DNA of 64,000 nucleotides from Closterium sp. NIES-65 (Eukaryota > Streptophyta > Zygnematophyceae > Desmidiales > Closteriaceae), in contig CANXME010002565.1 of the NCBI GenBank assembly GCA_948144175.1, positions 122,778-186,777 on the forward strand. The letters are read 5' to 3'. The translations under genes were made by a program, and so were the position numbers. Below, one piece after another: positions 49,301 through 60,100 of the stretch. Numbering within the stretch: the stretch's first letter is position 1; every line of letters starts with the position of its first letter. The notes under the pieces are model-generated. The model was not told the DNA's origin, did no database searches, and worked only from the letters and a program-made list of their open reading frames with translations.

Positions 49301-52300
49301 GGGGTGCTGAGCCTGGGGGGTGCTAAGTCTGGGGGTGCTGAGCTTGGGGGTGCGGAGCCTGGGGGTGCTGAGCCTGGGGGTGCTGAGCCTGGGGGTGCTA
49401 CGCCTGGAGGTGCTGAGCCTGGGGGTGCTACGCCTGGAGGTGCTGAGCCTGGGGGTGCTACGCCTGGAGGTGCTGAGCCTGGGGGTGCGGAGCCTGAGGG
49501 AGCTCGGCCTGCTGGTGCTGTGCCTGGCGGTTCTCCGGGTGCTTTATATCGCCGGGAGCCACTCTCTCCACAGGAGCTGCGTGAGTGGTTTGCCCGGCGC
49601 TGGAGGCGAGGTGCTGGAGCTCGAGGTGCTGCGGGTATTGGAGGTTCTGTTGCTGCTGAGGGAGCTGGTGCCACGGGTCCCGGAGGTGCTCGTACTGGGA
49701 GTACTGGAGCTGCTGGGCCTGCGGGTACTTCTGGAGCTGGAGCTGCTGCGGGTGTTGGCCTGGCTACTGCTGTCGGTCCTGGAGGCGGTCCTACTGGAGG
49801 TACTACTGGTACTGCTGGAGGTACTGGAGCTGGAGCTGCTACTGGTGCTGGTGCTGCCATTGGGGGTGCTGGTGCTGTCCCTGCTGTGTCTGGAGTCGTC
49901 GCGCGGCCTCGGCCGTACTTTGTTCCGCTCCTTCAGCAGGTTCTTGGTCTCCCGTCTTCTACTGGTCCTCCTCCTCCCTTAGAGTGTCCACAGCCTGTCC
50001 CGTCGCAGTTACAGTTACAGCCGGCCTCCCCACTGCCTGCTCCGTCTCCCTACACCCGGTCCTACTAGAGGTCTTGCTAAGCGTCGTGAGCCTGCGTCTC
50101 GCCCTGCGTCGCCTGTGCGTGCTGCTCGCACCAGTGGTCGCGGTTCGCGTCAGCGTCCTCCTCCTGTCCCTCGCACGCACCGGATGTCCTCTGCGTCCTT
50201 CCACTGCTCCTCTTCGTGCCCCTTTGCCTTCTCCTCCTGAGTCTTCTCTTCCTGCTCTTGCCGACCCGGAGTCGGACTCTCTTTCGTGCTGCCAGTCCTA
50301 CTGTCACGCATCTCCTTGCTACTGTTTTCACAGACCCTTCCTTTGAGTCCACTGCTGCGTCTGCCCTAGTTGCTGAGCTCGTCGACTTTGCTGCTCACTG
50401 TCGTCTAGACTACGCTGCTAGTCTTGTTGCTGAGTCTGCGTCTGTCTGTCGTCCGTACCGTCGGGGGTGAGTGTGCCCTTGGCACGGGACGTCCTTGAGG
50501 ACAGGCAGGAGGAAGTTCCAGTGTCTAGCTGCTGCTTCACCTCATCTTGTGTCCGTACTGCTTACCCCTGAGGGAGACCTGGATGCAGTTGACATCCCGA
50601 CTCCGCGTTCTTACGCGGAGGCGATAGAGGGTCCCTACTCCTCTCAGTGGCAGGCAGCTATGGACGCAGAGATGGCTTCCTGGAAGTCCACAGGCACCTA
50701 TGTTGACGAGGTTCCCCCGCCTGGGGCGAACATCGTAAGTGGCATGTGGATTTTCAGGGTGAAGCGGCCGCCATGCTCTCCGCCTGTCTTCAAGGCGCGG
50801 TACGTCGCTCGTGGCTTCAGTCAGCGGCAGGGAGTTGACTACTTTCAGACCTTCTCTCCCACCGCGAAGATGACCACTCTTCGGGTGCTACTGCACATAG
50901 CCGCTCAGCGCGACTACGAGCTTCACTCTCTTGACTTCAGCACTGCTTTCTTGCAGGGTAGCCTGCACGAGGAGATCTGGCTGCGCCGCCCACCTGGCTT
51001 CACTGAGAATTTTCCTCCTGGCATCCAGTGGAGCCTCCGGCGGCCAGTCTACGGTCTCCGCCAGGCACCGCGTGAGTGGCACGACACACTGAGGACTACG
51101 CTTGCGGCTCTTGGGTTTGCTCCCTCTACCTGCTGACCCGTCGCTATTTCTGCGCACCGACACTTCTTTGCCGCCGTTCTACATCCTCGTGTACGTCGAC
51201 GACTTGGTCTTTGCCACAGCTTACACTACTAGACTCGCCCACGTGAAGTCCGAGCTGCAGAAGAGACACACGTGCACAGACCTGGGTGAACTGCGCAGCT
51301 ACGTTGGCTTGCAGATCACCCGGGACAGAGCACAGCGCACCATTACCCTGACTCAGTCACACATGGTGCAGCAGGTCCTTCAGCGCTTCGGCTTCACGTA
51401 CTCCTCGCCTCAGGCCACTCCTCTGCCTACCCGTCACTCGCTCTCAGCTCTGCCTTCGGATGAGTCCGTAGAGTCGAGTGGCCCGTACCCAGAGCTTGTT
51501 GGCTGCCTTATGTACCTGATGACCTGCACTCGACCTGACCTTGCATACCCTCTTAGCATTCTCGCACGCTATGTTGCTCCTGGGAGACACAGACCGAAGC
51601 ACATGGCTGCAGCGAAGAGGGTGTTGCGCTACTTGTGCAGTACGTCTGGGCATGGGGCTTGTGCTTGGAGGGCGGAGTCCAGTGGTCCTCACTGGGCACG
51701 CAGACGCTTCTTGGGCGGACGACCAGGCCACACAGCGGTCGACACAGGGTTACACCTTCAGCCTCAGTTCCGGCTCTGTTTCGTGGCGGGCTACCCGCTC
51801 GTCTTCTGTTCTCGGCTCCAGTTGTGAGGCTGAGATCTACGCTGGGGCCATGGCTGGACAGGAGCTTCGCTGGCTCACCTACCTGCTGACTGACCTCGGA
51901 GAGGTGCCTCGTTCTCCTCCAGTGCTGTACGTAGACAACAAGGCCATGCTGGCCTTGTGTCGAGAGCAGAGACTGGAGCACAGAACGAAGCACATTGCTC
52001 TCCGCTACTTCCTTGCTCGTGAGCTGCAGCAGCATGGTCAGCTGCGTCTTGCGTACGTGGCCTCTGAGGCCAACACTGCTGATATCTTCACCAAGGCACT
52101 TGCGCCTTGTGATCATCAGCGCTTCTGTACTCAGCTTGGTCTTGTGCCTGTCTTGCCTCACTTGCTCACCTCTTGACCTTGCTTGTACTGTTACATATAT
52201 ATACACCTGCTCTTGCTTGTTTAGCTTTCTATATATATGTACTCCTGCATGTGAACTGGCCTTGTGGCCTTGAACTTGTGCTTAGAATGTGTGGTGACTT

Positions 52301-53498
52301 TGTGATCCACCCAGAGCTTGCTCTGCTTTGCTTTGCTTGACTGGTCTTGTGACGGCTTGTTCTCCCCCACTTTGCCTATGGGGGTGTGTCAGAACATTAT
52401 AGCTTGTGCTTTTGTCTAGGCTGTAGTGGGGTAGCCCACATGGGGTACAACCCAATTAGGGTTAGTACCTGTACCCAACTGTTTCATAGTTGATTCATTC
52501 CCGTTTCTTCTCAACTGTTGCACCACGTAGTTGGTCTAGTACGTCGTCGATGCGCGGAATGGGGTATTTGTTTTTAACTCTCTGTTGTTCAGTGCGCGGT
52601 CGTCGATGCTTATCCGTAGACTGCCGTCTGGTTTTGGAGTGAAGAGAACTGGTGCACCGTAGGGAGAGGTGGATGGGCGGATCAGTTGTCTGTCCAGTAG
52701 ATACTCTATCTGTTTTTTCATGTCTGTCAGTTCAGTCGGACTCAGTCGGTATGGTGCATGTGAGACGGGTTTCGCACCTGGTTCCTCCACGATCTCGTGC
52801 TCGTGGGTGCGTGCTGGAGGTATGCCTGCAGGTAGGATCGTCGGGCATTATATCCTCGTATTGCTCCAAGACCTCCTTTACTACTGCAAGTAGCTCGGAA
52901 CTCAGCTTCTCCTCCTCTGCTGCTGCCATAACCAGTGCTAGGTAACCCGTGTTACTCTCGTTCACCGTCTGTTCGAACCGTGCCAGTGTCGTTTCAGGTA
53001 CGTCCCCTGTATCCGTCCAGCTTTGCAGTGCTATCCGCTTCCCGCTGTTGTAGATGCACACCTTGCTGTTGACCCAATCGATCTCGGGGTTGAAACCGCT
53101 TCAGGAAATCTCGCCCCAAGATAAAATCTAATCCTTTGATGTTGGTGACTGGTAGCTTCGGCTTCCACCTCAATGCACCTATATGCAGTTGCAGTGATGC
53201 TTTGCCGTGGATAGGAAGCTTCGTATTGTCCACCATGGTTGCTGAAAACTGGGTCTCTTCGCCTTCTCTCCAATTTTCTCCAATGCTCCGCGGTCACACA
53301 CCGAGTGAGATGCACCGCTGTCCACCAGTGCCTGGAGGCGTCGCCCATTGCATAACACCTCGAGGAGTAGTGATTTCTGCTGCGCTGAGTAGCCAAAGAG
53401 GGTCTCGTTAATAGGATCATAGGGTACATCAAACTTAATACCTTCCCTTTTTCCTATACCCGACTCAGCGCTTTCCAATTTCACCTGAGGGTAGGAGG

Positions 53499-53874
53499 TG
53501 TCAGTAGATCTGCACTGTGGATGCCCGATTGATCCTGGAGAGGGTTACAGGCGCGTTCGCCTGGGGGGTTATGGGCGCACTGACCCGCTACTGAAACAAG
53601 CCCTTGTTATCCCAATGGTCTAGTGGTTGGGATTCTGAGATGGTATCAGAGCGGTCTCGGGTTCGATTCCCGGTGCATGCACATGTAGGCCGTTGCCGCT
53701 GTGCTTAGTGCTGGGCCTCCCAGTGTGGGGGGGTGTCAGTAGATCTGCACTGTGGATGCCCGATTGATCCTGGAGAGGGTTACAGGCGCGTTCGCTTGGG
53801 GGGTTATGGGCGCACTGACCCGCTACTGAAACAAGCCCTTGTATCCCAATGGTCTAGTGGTTGGGATTCTGACA
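53499..53874 (+). mobile_element. TRIM T4, 376 bp, inserted in gypsy E
   Basis: LTRs are 53499-53640 and 53734-53874 with a 93-bp interior. The target duplication GGAGG is perfect (53494-53498 and 53875-53879). The primer site TGGTATCAGAGC at 53641 is an exact initiator-Met match, and a G-run precedes the 3' LTR. There are no genes. It is the best-preserved copy for the tRNA-like junction described at 53612-53677. Confidence 0.95.
53612..53677 (+). promoter_or_regulatory. tRNA-Glu-like Pol III promoter candidate across the TRIM LTR/primer-site junction
   Basis: The A-box-like TGGTCTAGTGGTTGGGATTC (53616-53635) ends the 5' LTR. B-box GGTTCGATTCC (53660-53670), within CTCGGGTTCGATTCCCGG, follows the primer site. 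The order and spacing match the D-arm and T-arm of a eukaryotic tRNA-Glu gene as I recall it, with the anticodon arm replaced by the primer site. Acceptor-stem pairing is not kept, so it is not a functional tRNA. Promoter activity is an inference. Confidence 0.6.
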
Positions 53875-55439
53875 GGAGGATTTTTCCGAGGCTTGTATAA
53901 TTTCTCCTGAGCCTGGATGTCTCCTCTAAGCCTTGGCAGCTATGTAGGCTTCACCTGTGGGCAACGGGGAGCCTTCAGACTGTGCTGCGGGGAGAGAATA
54001 TTTACGCCACGGAACGCACGACCCTTTTCTACGCTCCGTAGTACTTTGCCCAATTTCCAGGTACCTGAATAATTTCTAAAGGCTTTTTCTTGGCCTCTAA
54101 ACCTCCCCTGAATTTTTTGAAGGCTTGAAAACCACGAGAAGCAATATTCTTCGTTAGAGTATCTTTATAGGATACTTTTAAACGAATTCTTACTTTCGTG
54201 GGTGTTAAGCTGGAGTTTCGCGGGTCTGGGCAGAGTCTTTTTTCGCGGAGCCTCCATTCGCCTCGGCGATTTCCCCTGATGCCGGGCCGGTCATGACGTT
54301 TTAGATTCGCGCCATCATTTTCTCCTTTTTTCACCCGCTCCGAAGTCGCCACGTCGTCGCCTTTTCCTACTTTTCGGATCTTTACGCGATCGCCAGGTCG
54401 ATCCGCGGCTACTGGCGATTCCCGTTTTTTTACTTTGGGGGTGCTCCACTGTTTCCGTCCCGGAGTGCCGCACGTGCTTCTTCATTTTGTAGCACGACAA
54501 AAACTGATGTCCTGCTGCGCCGCAAATTCGCATTTTGTCGGCTGCTGCTTCGCGTCGTATTTGTCGATATCCATCGGTTCGGCGAACGTGGGGGGTGCCG
54601 ATCGCTCCGTGCCGAATGTACGGTTCAGCGTGAAACGTCGTGTTTCGGGTTGACCTCGAGTCAGCGCGTCGTATCGCTCGGCAGCAACGCACGATGTCTC
54701 TGTAGCTGTTGTAATTCGCCGCAATCACCTGCCACCGAATCTCCATTTTTAACCCTTCGGTGTACGCCTGGAGTTTTCGCCTTCGGTCAGGTCGGTGATG
54801 CGGTTGAACAGTAACTCCATCTGCTGCGTGTACTGTGTTACACTACTGTATTGCTTGTGTCGGTGTATCTGTTGTCGCGCCATGTAGGTTGTATTAATTG
54901 GTTCGAAACGCTCGATTAAAATCTGACCGAAACTGCTGCCACGTTTTCTCACCGCGGGCTACGTCGGTGTAGTAAATCCATTCGAGAGCCGGACCACGTA
55001 ACAGTGTCGCTGTGAGCCGAATCCTTGCTGCGTCGTGTTGCGGGGTCGAACAGCCAATGGCCTCGAAGTAAATTTCGAGGGTGGCCACGAATGACCGGAC
55101 ATCGGATCCCTTCGCACTTGGATCGAACGCCTCCGGGAGCCTCGGTCGTGCTGCTTCGAGGTTCGGCGACAGTGGTGCCATTTGTCCGTGAAATGTCGGT
55201 GTCGCCACTGCTGCTGGAGTTGTCGGTGCTGCAGTCGCTGCGGTTGCTGCTGCTGCGGGTGGCGAACCCTGGTTGGCTTGTCAGAAAAGCCTCGAGTCGA
55301 CGAAGCGTCGCCTGCGTCTGCTCCATGTCGGTGCGGAGGCTCGCGATGTCGCTCGTAGTCGCGTAGTTGTTGCCTTGGCTCTCCATGCCTGACATCAACG
55401 CGTCCGAAAAAACCGAATCGAGGGGGAACGAAAAACACG

Positions 55440-55601
55440 GAACCAGCCCCCGGCCCCGTCGCGCCACCTGCGACCCTTGTCCCGTCGCCATACCTGCGGC
55501 CACCGGCCCTAGCCCCGTCGCCCTACCAGCGCCCCGGCCCCGGCCCCCGTCGGCCCTAACCCTGTTGACCCCGCCCCCGTCGCCCTACCTACGGCATGTG
55601 C

Positions 55602-55641
<40 letters not shown>

Positions 55642-56454
55642 TTTTCCCGTCGCCTGTCGAGGCGACCTGAGGGGCACCTGGGGGGTGGCGAGTAGGGGTT
55701 GGCGAGTATGGGGGTGGCAGCTGTGCATTCCTCCCTTTGCTCCTCCTCCTCCTTCGTCTCCCACTGCTGCAGCTGACGCAAAGGGGGGTGGATGAGTGGG
55801 AGACTGGGGTTTAGGGTTTAAGGGGGGTGCGTGGGAGTGGAGCTAGCGGTGTAGCAGTGGGTGTGTGCCAGGGGGAGTGGGATAGTTTGGGGAAGCTGAA
55901 TGGAGGTTGCCGTCGTGTCGCCAGCAGCACCTGTATTCCGGGGACTTCGTCCGGTAGCCCAGTCGTAGCCAGCTGTGCCAGCCGCCCGTGGGTCCGTTGC
56001 TCGTCTGCCGCTACTTTAGCCGCGGGGCCAGTTACTCCAGTATTCCGGAGCATTGTTCCGGTAGCCGCTGTGCCAGTGTGCCTCTTGTTGCCCGTGTGTC
56101 TGCAGCTTCATCCGTCGCCTCCTATCTCCTCTCCTCTCACTCTCTCTCCTCCTCCTCACTTGCCCGTTGTGACTACCACTAGCTTTGCTCATAATTGTTA
56201 ACTTTAAACTATTGCTTCTTGAACTTGTGCTCAGAATGTGTGGTGACATTGTGATCCACCCTGAGCTTGTACTGCTTTGCTTGCTCTGCTGATTACACCC
56301 CACTTTGGCTATGGGGGTGTGTCAGAATGTTATCTTATGCTCTAGCCTGTAGTGGGGTGCTCTATAGCGAGTACAACCCTTCTAGGGTTTCCTATTTGTA
56401 TCCCCATTCTTGCTAGTGCAGTTCTCTTCTCTCAAATTCATTCTAATTTTCACA
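55440..56454 (+). mobile_element. Non-autonomous LTR element N4, only 3' LTR present, in gypsy E
   Basis: The 3' LTR is 56320-56454 (TGTCAGAATG...TTTTCACA). The interior matches the 3' half of N1 and N2, including the telomere-like GGGTTTAGGGTTTAAGG near 55808 and the shared terminal block. It carries a 36-base C-run at 55603-55638. No 5' LTR is found; the left limit near 55440 is where sequence resembling the gypsy leader stops. It is a partial copy. Confidence 0.8.
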
Positions 56455-56928
56455 TTTTACGTACCCGAAATCGATGTTTGACTGCGTCGCCCCCGCGGTT
56501 TTTGAAGACTGGTTTTTAGCGGTCGAAAGAACTTCGCGTGTAAACGGGCTCTGATTACCAAGTGTGCGGATCTAGGATCGAGCTCAGAAAAGAGAATGAG
56601 AATTGAGTCGAATTGAATGATCACCTATATATAGGCTCGACACAAGGCCCGTAACCAGGTGTTACGCGAAGGTTCCGCGGGTCGCGTAGCGTCCCGAACA
56701 GATCCTTACCGAATTCGGTAGAAGGCAATTCGGTGGCAACCGAAAAGGCCAGAATTCGGTGCACGTAACCTAGCTTGGTGCTATAACTATAATAAAATAT
56801 AGGAAAGCACCTAGCCTAGGAAATCAAGCAATTCATGCATGCATATGATTATCCTATGCTAGAAATAGCATGATAAAGTGAAGGCAAGCAAGCATAGCTG
56901 GCATAAGCCATCGTACTCTCACACATGG

Positions 56929-57171
56929 CTTCGCGCCATTTTTCCCTGTGCTCCTCCCCCCAAGAGCCTGGTGGATCGTGGCAGGCTCCTTAGGCGGCGC
57001 TGAACCGTGGACTGCGGTGAAGAGGCCAAGTATTTGCAGTCCGCTCTGTGTGTAGCGAGGAGAGTTGTATCCTCGGGATAGACTGCTTCGTCTCCCGCTT
57101 TTGGATAAGGTATGAAATTAGGTCCTACGTGTTCTGCTTCGTCGGTGTTGACTTTGCGTGGGTGTAACGTA
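56929..57171 (-). mobile_element. Copia G fragment between gypsy E and copia F
   Basis: Beyond gypsy E's target duplication the sequence continues copia G: on the minus strand the pol frame upstream of the reverse transcriptase approaches CATGG here. It is cut at 57172 by the insertion of copia F. Only 243 bp of G are visible on this side. Confidence 0.6.
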
Positions 57172-60100
57172 TGTGAAAATAGTGAACGCGAATGAATGAA
57201 CTATGAGTGAAGAGGGTACAAGTACTAACCCTAATTGGGTTGTACCCCCTATGGGATACCCCACTATAGCCTACACAAAACATAAGCAATAATGTTCTGA
57301 CACACCCCCATAGGCAAAGTGGGGGAGAACAAGGGGTCACAAGACCAGTCAAGCAAAGCAAAGCAAAGCAAGCTCAAGGTGGATCACAACGTCACCACAC
57401 AGTCTGAGCACAAGGTCAAGGCCACAAGGTCAGTTCACATGCAGGAGGAGACATATATATATAAGTCTAAACAAGCAAGAGCAGGTATATATATATGCAA
57501 GAGTACAAGTAAGGTCAAGAGGTGAGCAAGTGAGGCAAGACTGGGACAAGTCCTTGCTGAGTGCAGAAACGCTGATGATCACAAGGCGGAAGTGCCTTGG
57601 TGAAAACATCAGCAGTGTTGGCCTCAGAGGCCACGTACGCAAGTCGCAACTGACCACGCTGCTGCAGCTCACGAGCAAGAAAGTAGCGGAGAGCAATGTG
57701 CTTCGTTCTGTGCTCCAGGCGCTGCTCTTGACACAAGGCCAGCATGGCCTTGTTGTCTACGTACAACACTGGGGGAGAACGAGGCGGCTCTCCAAGGTCA
57801 GTCAGCAGGTAGGTGAGCCAGCAAAGCTCCTGAGCAGCCATGGCCCGGCGTAGATCTCAGCCTCACAACTGGAGCCGAGAACAGAAGACGAGCGAGTAGC
57901 CCGCCACGAAACAGAGCCGGAACCAAGACTGAAGGTGTAACCCTGCAACGACCGCTGAGTAGCCTGGTCGTCAGCCCAAGAAGCGTCCGCGTGCCCAGTG
58001 AGGACCACTGGACTCCGCCCTCCAAGCACTAGCCCCATGCCCGACGTACTGCACAAGTAGCGCAACACCCTCTTTGCTGCAGCCATGTGCTCTGGTCGGT
58101 GTCTCCCAGGAGCAACATAGCGTGCCAAGATGCTAAGAGGGTATGCAGGTCAGGTCGTGTGCAGGTCATCAGGTACATGAGGCAGCCAACAAGCTCTGGG
58201 TACGGGCCACTCGACTCTACGGACTCATCCGAAGGCAGAGCTGAGAGCGAGTGGCGAGTAGACAGAGGAGTGGCCTGAGGCGAGGAGTACGTGAAGCCGA
58301 AGCGCTGAAGGACCTGCTGCACCATGTGTGACTGAGTCAAGGTAATGGTGCGGCGTGCTCTGTCCCGAGTGATCTGCAAGCCAAGGTAGCTGCGCAGTTC
58401 ACCCAGGTCTGTGCACGTGTGTCTCTTCTGCAGCTCGGACTTCACGTAGGCGAGTCCAGCAGTGTCCGCTGTGCAAAGACCAAGTCGTCGACGTACACGA
58501 GGATGTAGAACGGCAGCAGAGAAGTGTCGGTGCGCAGAAACAACGACGGGTCAGCAGTAGAGGGAGCAAACCCAAGAGCCGCAAGCGTAGTCCTCAGTGT
58601 GTCGTGCCACTCACGCGGTGCCTGGCGGAGACCGTAGACTGGCCGTCGGAGGCTTCAGTGGGTGCCAGGAGGGAAAGTCCCAGTGAAGCCAGGTGGACGG
58701 CGCAGCCAGATCTCCTCGTGCAGGCTACCCTGCAAGAAAGCAGTGCTGAAGTCAAGAGAGTGGAGCTCGTAGTCGCGCTGAGCGGCTATGTGCAGCAGCA
58801 CCCGAAGAGTGGTCATCTTTGGGGTGGGAGAGAAGGTCTGAAAGTAGTCAACTCCCTGCCGCTGACTGAAGCCACGAGCCACGTACCGCGCCTTGAAGAC
58901 AGGTGGAGAGCCCGGCGGCCGCTTCACCCTGAAGATCCACATCCCACTTACGATGTTCGCCCCAGGAGGGGGGACCGCGTCAACGTAGGTGCCTGTGGAC
59001 TTCCAGGAAGCCATCTCTGCATCCATAGCTGCCTGCCACTGAGAGGAGTAGGGACCCTCTACGGCCTCCGCGTAAGAGCGCGGAGTCGGGATGTCTAGTG
59101 CATCCGGGTCTCCCTCAGGGGCAAGCAGTACAGACGCGAGATGATGAGTGAAGCAGCAGCCAGACACTGAAACTCCTCCTGCCTGTCCTCAAGGACGTCC
59201 GTGCCAAGAGCACACTCACCTCCGACGGAATGAGGACAGACAGACGCAGACTCAGCAACAAGACTAGCAGCGTAGTCCAGACGACAGCGAGCAGCAAAGT
59301 GGGCGAGCTCAGCAACAAGAGCAGACGCAGCAGTGGACTCAAAAGAGGGGTCTGTGACGACAGTAGCAAGGAGACGCGTGACAGTAGGACTGGCAGCACG
59401 AAGGGAGTCCGACGCCGGGTCGGCAAGCGCAGGAAGAGAGGATTCAGGAGGAGAAGGCAAAGGGGCACGCAGAGGAGCAGTGGAGAGACGCAGAGACATC
59501 CGCTGTGTGCCAGGGACAGGAGGAGGATGCTGACGCGAACCACGACCACTAGCGCGAGCCATACGGACAGGCGACGCGGGACGAGACTGAGGGTCACGAC
59601 GCTCAGTAAGACCTCCAGTAGGACCAGTGTAAGGAGAGGGAGCAAGCAGTGGGGAGGCAGACTCTAACTGTGACTGTGACAGGACAGGTGGTGGACACTC
59701 TACAGGAGGAGAAGGACCAAGAACCTGCTGCAGGAGCGGAACGAAGTACGGCCGAGGCCGCGCGGCGGCACCAGACACAGCAGGGACAGCACCAGCACCC
59801 TCAGCACCTCCGGCAGCACCAGCACCAACAGCACCTCCAGCGGCACGACCTCCAGCAGCACCAGCAGCACCTGCAGCACGACCACCACCAGGACTGAACA
59901 GTAGTAGTCTCAGAACCAACACCCTCAGCTGCTCCTGCTCCAGGCGGACCCGCAGGCCCAGCAGCTCCGGGACCGGCGGCACCAGCAGTACGCCTCCAGC
60001 GGCCAGCAAACCACTCACGCAGCTCCTGTGGGGAGAGTGGCTCCCGCCGAGACGAAACACCCGGAGAACCTCCAGGCCCAGCACCGCCAGACGCCACAAG

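Larger units (their letters stand above)
44488..52513 (+). mobile_element. Copia LTR retrotransposon B, inserted in gypsy E
   Basis: It is 8026 bp. LTRs 44488-44614 and 52387-52513 (127 bp, 5 differences) and the perfect target duplication ACTGT (44483-44487 and 52514-52518) define it. The primer site TGGTATCGAGCAG starts at 44615. Parts: GC-rich leader about 44.7-45.7 kb; Gag about 45.8-47.45 kb with Gly tail; protease and GAG-pre-integrase about 47.6-48.3 kb; integrase about 48.35-49.1 kb; low-complexity linker about 49.1-50.5 kb; reverse transcriptase about 50.6-51.3 kb with YVDDLV; RNase H about 51.65-52.17 kb. It is the same family as C and F, somewhat older by LTR difference, and broken by several breaks. 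Confidence 0.92.
41623..56923 (-). mobile_element. Chromodomain gypsy (chromovirus) E, inserted in copia G
   Basis: The 3' LTR is 41623-42002 and the 5' LTR is 56563-56923. The target duplication CATGG is perfect (41618-41622 and 56924-56928). It is the same family as A: the LTRs share the TATATATA box and the TGTGAGAGTACG start, and the primer site TTGGTAATCAGAG follows the 5' LTR. Reading leftward: Gag about 54.0-55.4 kb, protease about 53.0-53.5 kb (LVDSGASHSVCD), reverse transcriptase about 52.5-52.9 and 44.0-44.5 kb, RNase H and integrase about 42.4-43.9 kb, and chromodomain about 42.0-42.2 kb. Copia B, TRIM T4 and N4 are inserted in it. The pol region from RNase H to the chromodomain is largely open. 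Overall it is broken by the insertions plus a few other breaks. Confidence 0.92.

Noticed and set aside
53612-53677. Functional tRNA gene
   Set aside because: D-arm and T-arm words are present, but the anticodon arm is replaced by a primer site and the acceptor ends do not pair.
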